Shown here piece by piece: positions 1 through 9,728 of a stretch of DNA of 64,000 nt. The stretch comes from DATFVA01 sp963745945. Lineage in GTDB: Bacteria > Bacteroidota > Ignavibacteria > Ignavibacteriales > Ignavibacteriaceae. A program made the position numbers and the translations under genes. The stretch is from the NCBI GenBank assembly GCA_963745945.1, contig CAVUZG010000004.1, forward strand, positions 434,001-498,000, given 5' to 3'. Below the pieces are notes generated by a model. That model did not search any database and was not told the origin of the DNA. It saw only the letters and a list, made by a program, of their open reading frames with translations. How positions within the stretch are numbered: the first letter of the stretch is position 1; every line of letters begins with the position of its first letter.

Positions 1-202
1 AAAGAGATGTTATTGGTCCCCAGACTTCATCGGCAATTTTACAAACCACACGTGCAGTTCTTTCAGCTCCTTCGTGAAAATGAACCTGTACATGCTTCCC
101 TTTAATGGTGTACCAGTTTAACTCCGGATGAAATTCAGTGAACTGTGCATAAGATGAAAAACTTAGCATGAACACAAGAATAAGAGATAGAATAATTTTC
201 AT
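1..202 (-). CDS. secreted protein, N-terminal part only (peptidase-MA/TolB-propeller type)
   Basis: Only the first 67 codons are in the window; the gene runs off the left edge. The start is the ATG at 202-200. A clear signal peptide ends at about residue 20 (SFSSYAQ). The mature part begins with HPELNWYTI and then VQVHFHEGAERTA. This opening resembles, from memory, that of Bacteroidota/Ignavibacteria proteins that combine a peptidase-MA-like domain with a TolB-type propeller. No catalytic motif is visible in this fragment, so the family is an inference. It lies downstream of the M6-like gene on the same strand, 91 bases away. Confidence 0.55.
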   Translation of the reverse strand, partial: MKIILSLILVFMLSFSSYAQFTEFHPELNWYTIKGKHVQVHFHEGAERTARVVCKIADEVWGPITSL

Positions 203-292
203 AAGTCAGTTTGATTCATTATCAGAAATATTGATGAGTTCAAAAGAAGTTTGCCAGACAAATTCTTTCGGTTTTGAAGTGAAACGATTATC

Positions 293-1681
293 CTATTTCA
301 CAACTGCAATTTTAATAATTTTAGAATCTGATTTACCGCTTGCTCCCGTAGCCTCAATTCTTGCCAGATAAACTCCGCTCTGAATATTGCTAACATTCCA
401 GACAGTTTCATTATCAAGTCCGCCACGAGCATCGGCATTAAGTTCATCAACAAAATCTCCTGCCAGGTCAAAAATCTTAATATTTATTTTGGAATCTTCA
501 GAGACAAAATACCGTATGTAGGTCTGATTATCATAAACAGGATTCGGATAGTTATAAGCCCTGTCCGTAGGAAAAAAGTCAGTTACTCTTTTCGAAGAAG
601 AGGCGGCATCCACAAAAGCAGAATTTTCCTGATTGCCGGATTCTTCTCCCCAGAAAATTTTTCCTTCAGTTAACCCTATATTCCAGGCAGAAAAATTATT
701 GTCAACATTTAAAGCAGCATATGAAATTTTTCCGTTATCAATATATAATATTGGATCAGAAGCAAGATTACTCCCTGATGAAATCGGGAAGCCATAAATT
801 GTTTTTCCTGAACCGCCGTCAATAGCAAAGATTCTTCCATCTTCGGTTACGGCAATAATTTCAGAATTGTTATCACCTTCAAAATCAGCTGTTAAAATAT
901 TGCTTGTGAAATTTTTATTATCCGGGTCTTTAAACGGAAAATTTTCAGCCAGCGATCCGCTTAAATTTCTTGCTTCTATGGTGTTTCCATTATTATAAAT
1001 AATATAGTTTTCGCCGTCCTGTTTAAGATCTGCAATTGCGAATGAGCTTATGTTATTAACTGAGTTGACTTTCCATGAACTTAAAACTTTACTTCCGGAG
1101 ATAACATAAAACTTATTTTCATTGGTAAGTATAATTGAAATATAATTTCCAGCCGTGTTTTTTGTTAACTCAAGTTTAACAGGAATTTCATTTTGGAAAT
1201 TGACATAGTTTCCCTGGTTATCCTGAAATCCTTTATATTCAACTGACCGATCAATTGCAGAAACAATAGCTGCTATATAATTACCGTTTACAGCAATTTG
1301 CTGAACTGATAAATCAGCTCCCAGCAACAAACTATCCTGCAAAACAGGATCAGATTCGGGAAGATCACCGGGGTTATATATCAGAATTTTTCCGCCGGAT
1401 GTTCCAACTAAAATTTGCGGATCAGGAGTATCGTTTATTACTGGTGCAGTAGTGATTATTCCGCCAATGGCAGTTGAGCTATAAAATTGTGTTGCTCCAT
1501 CTGTGATGAAATCATTTAAAAGCTCTCCATTTGTTCCTACAAGATGTTGACTATCCCCAGTCAAAAATGATGCAATTTTTTTGTTTGAGAACTGGTTTAT
1601 TCCAAAAGTTTCTGTCCCGGTATCATTTAAAAGATGAAGAGAGGAATCTGTAACTAAAGCAAAAGTGAAATATTTTTGCAC
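293..1681 (-). CDS. C-terminal half of a frameshifted secreted M6-like protein, with sorting domain
   Basis: The 462-residue frame opens with a GTG, but it stays open upstream through codons reading YGDSTIVPVISKN to about position 1774. It therefore overlaps the end of the preceding gene by about 24 bases in a different frame. This strongly suggests one gene of roughly 1,000 residues (293..3308) broken by a single +1/-2 shift near 1750-1774. The body holds repeated short strands with DGENYII and EGDNNSEIIAV, resembling FG-GAP/VCBS-type propeller repeats. The last 85 residues are a type IX sorting domain: YNYPNPVYDNQTYIRY, then IKIFDLAGDFV, W, and GVYLARIEA. The fragment has no signal peptide of its own, so alone it could not be exported. 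Confidence 0.75.
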   Translation of the reverse strand: MQKYFTFALVTDSSLHLLNDTGTETFGINQFSNKKIASFLTGDSQHLVGTNGELLNDFITDGATQFYSSTAIGGIITTAPVINDTPDPQILVGTSGGKILIYNPGDLPESDPVLQDSLLLGADLSVQQIAVNGNYIAAIVSAIDRSVEYKGFQDNQGNYVNFQNEIPVKLELTKNTAGNYISIILTNENKFYVISGSKVLSSWKVNSVNNISSFAIADLKQDGENYIIYNNGNTIEARNLSGSLAENFPFKDPDNKNFTSNILTADFEGDNNSEIIAVTEDGRIFAIDGGSGKTIYGFPISSGSNLASDPILYIDNGKISYAALNVDNNFSAWNIGLTEGKIFWGEESGNQENSAFVDAASSSKRVTDFFPTDRAYNYPNPVYDNQTYIRYFVSEDSKINIKIFDLAGDFVDELNADARGGLDNETVWNVSNIQSGVYLARIEATGASGKSDSKIIKIAVVK

Positions 1682-1748
1682 ACCCGAAAGATGAAAATTA
1701 TTCCCTGAGATTTGTAAGTTTTTCGAAATGACAGGTACAATTGTGGAA

Positions 1749-3308
1749 TCACCGTAGGTTAACTTGAAAGTTCATCCTGTTATTAATTTCAGAAAAACCG
1801 GACATAGTAATCAAACTGTTCGCCCCGGAATTTGTAACCGCCGGTGGTCTCGTATCTTTCGAAAATTTATTTTTATATAAATCTGCAGGATTACTTTTAT
1901 ACCAGAAATCTTCGGAAGTGCCTTCCCCGATTACAACATCACCAAAAACCGTTGTAAACTGTTCTCCGATATCCTGAACTCCATCAGCTTCCTCTACATC
2001 AACACCACGGTTATATTTATCAGTATTAATTTTGTTAGCTGCAATTTTCGCATCAATTACATTCTGATCAATATGCCAGATAACAATGCCGTTACCAGGA
2101 ATTGCCCAATCGAATTCATCTACATCGGTTACAACTCCATCAACCGAATCAACATCAAAACTATAATAACCGGTTGTATCTTTATAAAAAGTTCTTGTAA
2201 ACGTATTTCCGTTTAAAACGTAACTAATTTTAGAACCATCCTTATTTGCATCTCTTTCCCTATTCTCAACCAGGTAATACTCAGTTGAATTTATAGGGAC
2301 TTTAAGAATTGTAGTGTCATTAACTGTCGCAGCTAAATTAGCAGTTAAATTAATATTGAAATTTCCCGGAGAAACTACTGTAGGTTGTGCCCAACCAAGA
2401 TAAATCTTTTCCCATGCACTTGGTTCAGGAGGATAAATTCCATTGTATGCGAATATTGCCTGTCCATCCATCAATCCAAATTTTCCAATTGCACTTAAAC
2501 CTGTTTCGGTATCATAAAGATCGGGAAGCCCAAGGTAACTCCCGATGCTTGCTGCGATTAATCCATTTATAGAAATCTGGAATAAAACCGAACCACCAAT
2601 AGACTCCAATTCTCTTCCCTCGGTTTCAGGAAGAATCATACTATTCTTAATATTAAATGCTCCGCCGGAAACCTGGAAACCGGAAAATCCGCTACCGTAA
2701 ATATTTTGTAAAGCCTTAAGACTTAAATAAACCGAAGGTAAATCTTTTTCATTCCCGATACTTCCCGGCAAGGAAATATCACGCCCGACACCGGCATGAA
2801 ATATCGCGAATATATCATATTGTGAAAAATTAAAACCGGGATACATAGCGTCTGCTTTCTGCCAAACTTCACCGGAAAAATCTGCAAGGGGAGTAAAGTC
2901 ATCCGAATTATTCGGAGGAGAGTAATTTCTCATTGTTTGTGAAACTGAAAAAGTATCGGGAAGGACTGTATACTGTATATGGAGATTTCCTGAAGAAACT
3001 TTTTCAAAATAATTTTTTACAAACTCTAAATGGGATTCAAAATAAGATTTATTATGAGGTAAGGGATCGAGAATTGTGTTGCCATAATTCTGAGTATATA
3101 TAGAACCAAATTTACCATTACCAAAAGTGGTTCCATCTCTATCCTCCTGAAAATTAACCATAACAGCAAGTATTTTTAAAGTATCTCCTGCTGTAACACT
3201 AACCGGGTTGGAAGATGGAAAAGGATTTAACTTACCAATAAATGTTTGGGCAGATAAACTGCCCAAACTAAAAATAATAAGAAATGTTAACCGGAATATA
3301 TTAGACAT
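1749..3308 (-). CDS. M6-family-like secreted protein with degenerate active site, N-terminal half
   Basis: The 519 residues start with a signal peptide (MSNIFRLTFLIIFSLGSLSAQ region). The fold is that of M6/immune-inhibitor-A-like proteases: LGLPDLYDTETGLSAIGKFG, then LMDGQAI, PSAWEKIYLGW and later DGIVIWHID-type strands (GNGIVIWHIDQNVID). The zinc motif expected just before GLPDLYD (HExxH) reads ASIGS, so both His ligands and the Glu base are absent. The protein should therefore be catalytically inactive unless another site is used. It ends at a TGA while the next frame continues as a propeller and sorting domain. It lies 6 bases after porV, probably in the same transcript. The frameshift could be real or a sequence error. 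Confidence 0.8.
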   Translation of the reverse strand: MSNIFRLTFLIIFSLGSLSAQTFIGKLNPFPSSNPVSVTAGDTLKILAVMVNFQEDRDGTTFGNGKFGSIYTQNYGNTILDPLPHNKSYFESHLEFVKNYFEKVSSGNLHIQYTVLPDTFSVSQTMRNYSPPNNSDDFTPLADFSGEVWQKADAMYPGFNFSQYDIFAIFHAGVGRDISLPGSIGNEKDLPSVYLSLKALQNIYGSGFSGFQVSGGAFNIKNSMILPETEGRELESIGGSVLFQISINGLIAASIGSYLGLPDLYDTETGLSAIGKFGLMDGQAIFAYNGIYPPEPSAWEKIYLGWAQPTVVSPGNFNINLTANLAATVNDTTILKVPINSTEYYLVENRERDANKDGSKISYVLNGNTFTRTFYKDTTGYYSFDVDSVDGVVTDVDEFDWAIPGNGIVIWHIDQNVIDAKIAANKINTDKYNRGVDVEEADGVQDIGEQFTTVFGDVVIGEGTSEDFWYKSNPADLYKNKFSKDTRPPAVTNSGANSLITMSGFSEINNRMNFQVNLR

Positions 3309-3314
3309 AAAAGT

Positions 3315-4475
3315 TTAAATTCCCCTTGGTAATCCATGACCACTTTCGGGAACACTGCCCCATCCGATTATTACACTAAATCTTAAAGTATTTGATAACG
3401 GATGATTTTCACCACCCTTAAATACGTCGGTGGTAATATAACTGAAGTCAAAACCATAGATATCATATCTAAGACCGGCACCAAAAGTTAAAAACTTCCT
3501 GTTTCCGTATGAAGGATCTTCATAAAAATATCCTGCTCTGAGAGCGAACAGAAAATCATTTGGTTCACCGTACCAGTACTCAAATCCCATCGAAGTAACA
3601 ATATCTCTTATTTCTTCGCTAAAAGGTTTATCTGCCCAGGATGTAAATATGGCCTGGTAAAATTCCTTAGATGCGCCGGTACTGTCTCTGCTAACAAGCA
3701 GTTTGCTGAAATCAAGAGTGTATGTAAGAGAATTAAATTCATCTTCAAAAATCCTGTAAGCAAATCCTAACCGGAAATTAGTAGGAATAGGATCGGCCTG
3801 TGCACGATCTATGTAATAAATCTTGGGACCAAGGTTGCTAAGGTTTGCACCTACACTGAATTTAGTTCCGATATCTTCATCAGTAAAAGGAATTAGAAGA
3901 TGTTCAGGTCTCCACATTCCGGCAACATCAAAACTAACAGAAGTTGCTACACCTTTTCCTTGTTCATCACCTGCACCTTTATCAGCAAGTCTACTATGAA
4001 TAATCCTGAAGTTAACTCCAAGTCCCCAGTCCGGGGAGAGTTTAGTAGCGTAACCCAGTGTAAGAGCAGCATCAAATGATCTGAAAGTTCCCAGAGGAGT
4101 TGGATCTGTTTCACCCGTGCGCACAAATTCTCCAAAATTCATATATGTTATACTGGCTGAAACTGTTCCTTCCAAATCTTCCATGTATTCCCTGTAAGTA
4201 AGGTAGTCATAGAACAAATCGAGATTAAACTGAGGAAGCCAGTTACTGTGAGTTATACTTAATTCCGTACCAGTCTGAAAGGCAAGACCAGCAGGATTCC
4301 AGAATATAGCCGCTGAATTATCGGCCAAACCTGCACCGGATTCACCCAAACCGCCAGCCCTGGAATCAGGAGCTAAAAGCAAAAATGGAACAGCGGCTTC
4401 ACCCTGTGCATGAGTAACTTGTTGCATTCCCATAAACATAACGCTGACCATCAATAGCCTGAATATGGTTTTCAT
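3315..4475 (-). CDS. porV: type IX secretion outer-membrane protein PorV
   Basis: PorV/PorQ-family FadL-like barrel of 386 residues. A signal peptide ends near residue 23 (MQQVTHAQ). The diagnostic N-terminal hatch follows: AVPFLLLAPDSRAGGLGESG, then DNSAAIFWNPAGLAF and ITHSNWLPQFNLD. Many amphipathic strands run to the C terminus. In type IX secretion, PorV carries folded cargo from the translocon to the attachment complex and works with PorU. Here it lies directly downstream of porU, as in Porphyromonas gingivalis, which supports PorV rather than another PorV/Q paralogue. The 99-base gap from porU has an A/T-rich stretch but no clear promoter. The start follows a purine-rich site (GGAGGTATATT). 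Confidence 0.9.
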   Translation of the reverse strand: MKTIFRLLMVSVMFMGMQQVTHAQGEAAVPFLLLAPDSRAGGLGESGAGLADNSAAIFWNPAGLAFQTGTELSITHSNWLPQFNLDLFYDYLTYREYMEDLEGTVSASITYMNFGEFVRTGETDPTPLGTFRSFDAALTLGYATKLSPDWGLGVNFRIIHSRLADKGAGDEQGKGVATSVSFDVAGMWRPEHLLIPFTDEDIGTKFSVGANLSNLGPKIYYIDRAQADPIPTNFRLGFAYRIFEDEFNSLTYTLDFSKLLVSRDSTGASKEFYQAIFTSWADKPFSEEIRDIVTSMGFEYWYGEPNDFLFALRAGYFYEDPSYGNRKFLTFGAGLRYDIYGFDFSYITTDVFKGGENHPLSNTLRFSVIIGWGSVPESGHGLPRGI

Positions 4476-4574
4476 GTTAATATACCTCCGATATATATTG
4501 ATCTTATTTTTTTCTAAAATATAATTAAAAAATAAAGTTAAATATTTTACTTATACAAATCCAAAATTAAATCC

Positions 4575-7500
4575 CTAACGAATAACAGCCAGTTTACCGA
4601 GAACACTTTTAGTGAATTCCCCACCCAGATTTTTCACAATTATTTTATAGAGGTAAGTACCATTAGCAATAATGTTTCCATCCCGGTCTCTTCCGTCCCA
4701 ATTAACCCGTACAAATTTATCAATCACATTACTTTTTTCTAATTCCTGAATCAAACGTCCGCTTACTGTATAAATTTTTACTTTAACGTCCGCAGGATCT
4801 ATCTGGTTTCGTTGAAAAGTAAACGTTGTACTGTTTGTAAAAGGGTTTGGATAATTATAAACATCCCTGATTTCCAGGTCGTCTCCACTTACAACTGAAA
4901 AATAAACAATTTGAGAATTAAAATTGTTGAATACATCCCATGCTTTTACTAATAATGAATAATTACCCTGATCAAGATTATCAAATTTATAATTCACCTC
5001 TCCCGATTTTCCACCTGCATCCAGATCACCGTTGAAATACTGGGTAAAGTCTATCGGATCATTTTCCTTCTCGTTTAAAATTCCTTCCAATTGATGTCCT
5101 ACACCTGTACCAGTGGTATTAAGCCCTGTCTGATCAGATAATTTTACAACAAGTGTTGAGTTAGGATTAACCAGATAAGAATTTGTTGTAGATGCATTAT
5201 CAAAATAAACATCAATATCAGGACCTTTGCCATCATTAGTTACAGATGTATCTGTACCGCCGACAATAATTTTATTAGTATATCCTACTCCGTCTACTGT
5301 TGAATTATCAAAATAAAAAACTACTTTCCCGTTCAGATTTTGATATGAAATATCTTTTGGAACTACAAAATCAGCATCAAATTTTCCATTAGTTACCGAT
5401 ACTCGTCCACGAAATATTATTCCGCCCTGCCTGGTTATCGGATAATTAAACAGGTTTTCAAGCAGCTCTGTTCGTTTGGAATCGAATACAATCAGAGTAC
5501 CTTCACCGTTAAAATTATTCCATCTTGTACTATCAGGATTAAGAATACTTCCTGATAACCTGGTATGACTCAGTGCCTTAATCTGAATATCTGTTGTTAA
5601 AGACTGCCCATTTATTGAATCGACTCTTGAGTTATTTTGCGGAAATAATAATCGTAAAGTAGGATCACCAAAAATGAAATATTTCCTGTCATTCTCTTCA
5701 GTTAAATTCTGTTTTGAATCAAATGCTGCTTTCCCGATGGGTATACCGTGTGTTGAATCATTCCCTAATTTTAATAAATTAGTAAAGTATGCATCCATCA
5801 TAGCTTCATTTAAATTCTGGTATACCGGTCTCGTGGAAGATAGTGAACCAATTGCACCCGCGTTATTATCCAGAACAAGTTCTTCAGCAGCACTAACAAA
5901 GGCAGGATTATCAAAATAACCAAAGTCACAGGTAGCGGCGGAAAGGAAAAAATATTTGTCATTGTGAAGTTGCGGAATAGAAACACCCTGTTCAAATATA
6001 AATTCATCTGCCCACACATAAGGAGCACCGTGTCCCACATAATTCACAATTAATGTACCCTCATTCATACTGTTTATTATTGCTTTGTTTCCAGCAGGTA
6101 TTCTTTTACCTGCACCTGTTAAAACAACAGGGTATGCTGCCATATAAAGTTTGTTAAAATTAAAAGATGGGGGAATAAAATTATTTGCCAATCTTTCTGT
6201 AGAAGCAGTAAAGGCAGTTCCTCCGTATGTCGCCCCCTGGTATCCATCATCTGCAACCAATGTAATTAAATTTCTCCACAATCCTTTATCACTATTTTTC
6301 TCATAATAAATTATTTTATCAACAACTGCATTTGCGGATTGAAGCGTTTTTACAGTTATTCTGCCTGTTGCAAGATCAACTTTCTGATCGGTATCCAGGT
6401 TTACAAAGAAATCATCTGACGTCCAGGAATGGATTTCATCAAACGATTCGGGAGTTTCATAAGGAGGAAGAAAATTAGTGTGATAGCCCTGAATATCTTT
6501 GTAATCATAATTTCCGCTGCCAAAAAACAATACATATTCGGGTGCAATCTGCCAGTTGTTAAAAGCGTATTTTATAAAATCCCTTATACCTGATACATCC
6601 GTCAATCCTCCTGAGAATTCATTAAATATCTGATCGATATCTACGACGATAGTTGAAATTTTATTTGGAGATTCATTCTCACGATAATTTTTTAAACGGT
6701 TTGCAGCTTCCATAAAATTTTTATGCGTAATGATTATGAATTTCGCTCCATCTGCAATACCATGTAAATCAGAGTTTTCAGCTTCCTGGGGATTTACCGG
6801 AGTTTTATAATTATCCCCGGCTATTGAAATGTATTTAGAAACATTTCCCTGCTGTTCACTTGCTTGAAAATGACATTCTCCCCCACTGATCGTAAAATTT
6901 GAAATCTGCTTAATGTTTGAAAAATCTGTTACATCATAAATCTTTATATTACTCGATGTGAAACCGCTAAGGTGATAATCAATAACAGCTGTTGTGTCTT
7001 TGGAATAAAAAAGTAAATAATCATTAAAAGCTGTTAATTCTTTCTGGTATATGATTTCAAAAGAATCAAGATAAGCCAGTGCCGAACCAGAATTAGGGGA
7101 GAATAAAAATTTGAGGACACTTCTGTTATCTGTAAGCGGACTGTTATAATAAACTGTGGAAGTGTAAGCTGTCGCATCAATATATTCACTAACTCCGGTA
7201 CTCATATATCTGTTCCAGATTGTTGAGTTACTCTCCTGAACTTCAATTGAAGTAGGATTGGAAGAGGCAGTGACAAAATTTATGTTATATTGAATAGGTA
7301 TTCCATTAATTCTGCCATCGAGTTTATTTGTATAAGTTCTTGAGGTAATAAGATTAGTGAATTCATCACCTAAAAATTTTCTTCCGGAACTAGCGATATT
7401 AATTTTATCTACATCCCAACTCACAAAACCTTTGCTGGAGTTTTGTGAAAAAGTATTAGTTTGATTTAAACTTGATTTGGCAGCTGCTCTTTTTCCAATT

Positions 7501-8540
7501 GTACCACCGGAAGTTATCCAGTAATAATTGTGATCCGTATAAACATTAAACGTTCTCTTAAAAGAAGTTGAGGATGTATCATAATCCCAAAAATTATTTC
7601 CCCGTCCATAAAACAATATATAATCACCCTGATCAAATTTGCCATCACCCTCGCCGGAAACGATTATAGAATTTTCAAGCAGATCTGCTGGTCTTGGCGC
7701 ATCCGGGTTTTCCGGCAAAGGTTTACCGCCGTTGTTATAAATTTTTATTGTTCGCGGATTTACAATTGAAGGATCGATTCCAAATGAAGAAAGCATTGAA
7801 TAAGTAATTTTATATATTCCCTCTTCAGGAGCTTCAAATTTCACCCATTTACCCGAAGCAAGCACGCTATTGATTACCGTTTTCTTTAATGATTGAGCTT
7901 TTCTCTCACGAACCCAGTTCTTTGCAACATCAAAATTTAAAATTGAAGAGGCGGCGAAATCATCCGATGGATGTGGGGCAATCTTTTGCTTTGAGCTGAA
8001 ATTTATTCTGAATTTTATAGTCTTGTAAAGTGTTATTGTCTGAGATGATGGATCAAATTGAACAGGATTAACTCTTATCGATTGAACCGGAAAATTCCTG
8101 ATATATCCAAATTCATCAAAATTTACTAAATCCTGGCTACTCTTATAATTATTGTAGTTCTCCGATACCTGGTATGAATAAGAATTGGATATCCCTTCCT
8201 TTTTCATCTTAGGTACAGGGACTAATAATCCGGATATTTTTTTGTACGATGTTCCAAGAATTTCAATAGTATTCCCAAACTCCGAAGGAACTCCGATATT
8301 AAATATTTTTACAATAGTCTCTGGTTCTCCCCAATTTTCAGGATTAACAATTTGGCCACCCTTAAAACCTATCTTTACATATTGCTGATTATTTATTCGA
8401 ATTGATGAAGAATCATTAAAAACAGGTGAGTATTCAATTGTAATTGAATTCCTGTCGGATGAGATTATTCTTACTTCGGTCTGTGCGAATAGTGAAGAAG
8501 TAAATAAAGATATTATTATTAAGGAGAACTTGCCTATCAT
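4575..8540 (-). CDS. porU: type IX secretion sortase PorU (C25 cysteine peptidase)
   Basis: 1,321 residues. A signal peptide (FTSSLFAQ) is followed by a long beta-rich region. A gingipain-like C25 domain starts near residue 590 (DGAKFIIITHKNF). The catalytic His is in NYVGHGAPYVW (about residue 837) and the Cys in LSAATCDFGYF (about residue 871). The length fits the PorU family. PorU removes the C-terminal sorting domain of cargo and links the product to surface lipopolysaccharide. The protein itself ends with a sorting-type domain: NYPNPFTNSTTFTF, VKIYTVSGRLIQEL, NGTYLYKIIV. It heads a probable operon with porV and the M6-like gene. A possible sigma70-like promoter (TTGACA, then TAAATT) lies in the 157 bases upstream, with weak support. 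Confidence 0.93.
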   Translation of the reverse strand: MIGKFSLIIISLFTSSLFAQTEVRIISSDRNSITIEYSPVFNDSSSIRINNQQYVKIGFKGGQIVNPENWGEPETIVKIFNIGVPSEFGNTIEILGTSYKKISGLLVPVPKMKKEGISNSYSYQVSENYNNYKSSQDLVNFDEFGYIRNFPVQSIRVNPVQFDPSSQTITLYKTIKFRINFSSKQKIAPHPSDDFAASSILNFDVAKNWVRERKAQSLKKTVINSVLASGKWVKFEAPEEGIYKITYSMLSSFGIDPSIVNPRTIKIYNNGGKPLPENPDAPRPADLLENSIIVSGEGDGKFDQGDYILFYGRGNNFWDYDTSSTSFKRTFNVYTDHNYYWITSGGTIGKRAAAKSSLNQTNTFSQNSSKGFVSWDVDKINIASSGRKFLGDEFTNLITSRTYTNKLDGRINGIPIQYNINFVTASSNPTSIEVQESNSTIWNRYMSTGVSEYIDATAYTSTVYYNSPLTDNRSVLKFLFSPNSGSALAYLDSFEIIYQKELTAFNDYLLFYSKDTTAVIDYHLSGFTSSNIKIYDVTDFSNIKQISNFTISGGECHFQASEQQGNVSKYISIAGDNYKTPVNPQEAENSDLHGIADGAKFIIITHKNFMEAANRLKNYRENESPNKISTIVVDIDQIFNEFSGGLTDVSGIRDFIKYAFNNWQIAPEYVLFFGSGNYDYKDIQGYHTNFLPPYETPESFDEIHSWTSDDFFVNLDTDQKVDLATGRITVKTLQSANAVVDKIIYYEKNSDKGLWRNLITLVADDGYQGATYGGTAFTASTERLANNFIPPSFNFNKLYMAAYPVVLTGAGKRIPAGNKAIINSMNEGTLIVNYVGHGAPYVWADEFIFEQGVSIPQLHNDKYFFLSAATCDFGYFDNPAFVSAAEELVLDNNAGAIGSLSSTRPVYQNLNEAMMDAYFTNLLKLGNDSTHGIPIGKAAFDSKQNLTEENDRKYFIFGDPTLRLLFPQNNSRVDSINGQSLTTDIQIKALSHTRLSGSILNPDSTRWNNFNGEGTLIVFDSKRTELLENLFNYPITRQGGIIFRGRVSVTNGKFDADFVVPKDISYQNLNGKVVFYFDNSTVDGVGYTNKIIVGGTDTSVTNDGKGPDIDVYFDNASTTNSYLVNPNSTLVVKLSDQTGLNTTGTGVGHQLEGILNEKENDPIDFTQYFNGDLDAGGKSGEVNYKFDNLDQGNYSLLVKAWDVFNNFNSQIVYFSVVSGDDLEIRDVYNYPNPFTNSTTFTFQRNQIDPADVKVKIYTVSGRLIQELEKSNVIDKFVRVNWDGRDRDGNIIANGTYLYKIIVKNLGGEFTKSVLGKLAVIR

Positions 8541-8697
8541 TAAATATTTTTTGTTAACCGGTTTGTTAAAGGCTTCCCACTTCAGATCATTTAATTTTGA
8601 GAGCCGATTTTAATTGTTTAGTAGCAAATTCTCTTTACTAATTTCTCCTAATAATTTGCCTTAATTTAGCCTTATTTCACTCAAATTGTCAAGTCAA

Positions 8698-9144
8698 TTA
8701 AACAATATGAAGTATACGCAGTTCCCTAATGATTTTATCGGTTTTTGTGTAATTAAATGTAAAATTACTTTTCTGATAAACAATTTCTTTCTTAGAATTT
8801 ATCAGCACCAATTTTCTCTTATTTACTGACAGGAAATTAAGTGCATTAAATTTTTCACTCACTATTTTATCCGGGTCAGATAAGATTGGGAATTTTATAT
8901 TCTTATTTCCACAGAATGATCTATGCGAACCGATAGTTTCTATATTTATTCCAACAGGTTGAATACCATTTTCTTTAAACTTGTTAATGTTTAATTGATA
9001 ATTGCTCAACTGTTTTGAACAAACAAGTGAGTTGTCTTTTGGATAGAATATCAGGAGAATATATCCATCGAGATTTTTATATAATTCAAAATCATTTCCA
9101 TCCTGATCTTTTAAAATAAAATTTTCGGCTTTCCCAAAAGACAT
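8698..9144 (-). CDS. peroxiredoxin (AhpC/TSA, Bcp-like)
   Basis: 148 residues with a thioredoxin fold: FILKDQDGNDFELY, then LLIFYPKDNSLVCSKQL, which carries the peroxidatic site PxxxSxxC. It looks closest to the Bcp/PrxQ group, but the usual resolving Cys five residues later is replaced (SKQLS). A Cys at HRSFCGN is a possible partner. It should reduce hydroperoxides using thiols in the cytoplasm. It has no signal peptide. It abuts the HD-domain gene upstream with no gap, so the two are probably co-transcribed. A second and third peroxiredoxin gene occur near 30 kb. Confidence 0.8.
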   Translation of the reverse strand: MSFGKAENFILKDQDGNDFELYKNLDGYILLIFYPKDNSLVCSKQLSNYQLNINKFKENGIQPVGINIETIGSHRSFCGNKNIKFPILSDPDKIVSEKFNALNFLSVNKRKLVLINSKKEIVYQKSNFTFNYTKTDKIIRELRILHIV

Positions 9145-9711
9145 TTATAAACCCAATAATTCTTTATTTTCTTTCATTGCCTGGATACAAAAATTTATAT
9201 GTTCATCCAGTTGAATTCCTAACTCCTCTGAACCTTCAACAATATCTTCACGGTTTACGTTCCGGGCAAATGCCTTATCTTTCATTTTCTTTTTTACCGA
9301 TTTCACTTCTACTTCATCAATTGTTTTGTTTGGACGAACGTATGTTACAGCTGTTATAAAACCTGCAAGTTCATCACAGGCAAAAAGTGTTCTGGCAAGC
9401 AAGGTATCTCTTGGTATCCCGGTATATTCCGCGTGGGATAAAATTGCTTTTCTGAAATTTTCATCAAATCCTTTTTCCTGAAGTATCTCGGAACCTTTGA
9501 ATGGATGTTCTTCAGCGGTTGGAAATCTTTCGTAATCAAAATCATGAAGCAATGCAACGTTTCCCCAGTATTCTTTGTCTTCATCAAATTTTTCAGCATA
9601 CGCTCTCACACAAGTTTCAACAGCAAAGGCATGTTTCAGAAGACTATCATTCAGTGTAAACTCTTTCAGGAGAGAAAGACAATAATTCCGGTCTCGCATA
9701 ATGTCAGACAT
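9145..9711 (-). CDS. HD-domain hydrolase
   Basis: 188 residues with the HD superfamily metal-binding pattern: KHAFAVETCVRAYAEKF, then VALLHDFDYERFP (the HD pair), and a later Asp in FACDELAGFI. HPFKGSEIL and ILSHAEYTGIP supply further conserved His residues. These proteins hydrolyse nucleotides or other phosphoesters using bound metal; the substrate cannot be read from the sequence. The gene sits between nth and a peroxiredoxin on the same strand, with 17 bases to nth. A housekeeping role is plausible. Confidence 0.8.
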   Translation of the reverse strand: MSDIMRDRNYCLSLLKEFTLNDSLLKHAFAVETCVRAYAEKFDEDKEYWGNVALLHDFDYERFPTAEEHPFKGSEILQEKGFDENFRKAILSHAEYTGIPRDTLLARTLFACDELAGFITAVTYVRPNKTIDEVEVKSVKKKMKDKAFARNVNREDIVEGSEELGIQLDEHINFCIQAMKENKELLGL

Positions 9712-9728
9712 TTTATCCTCCTTTATTG

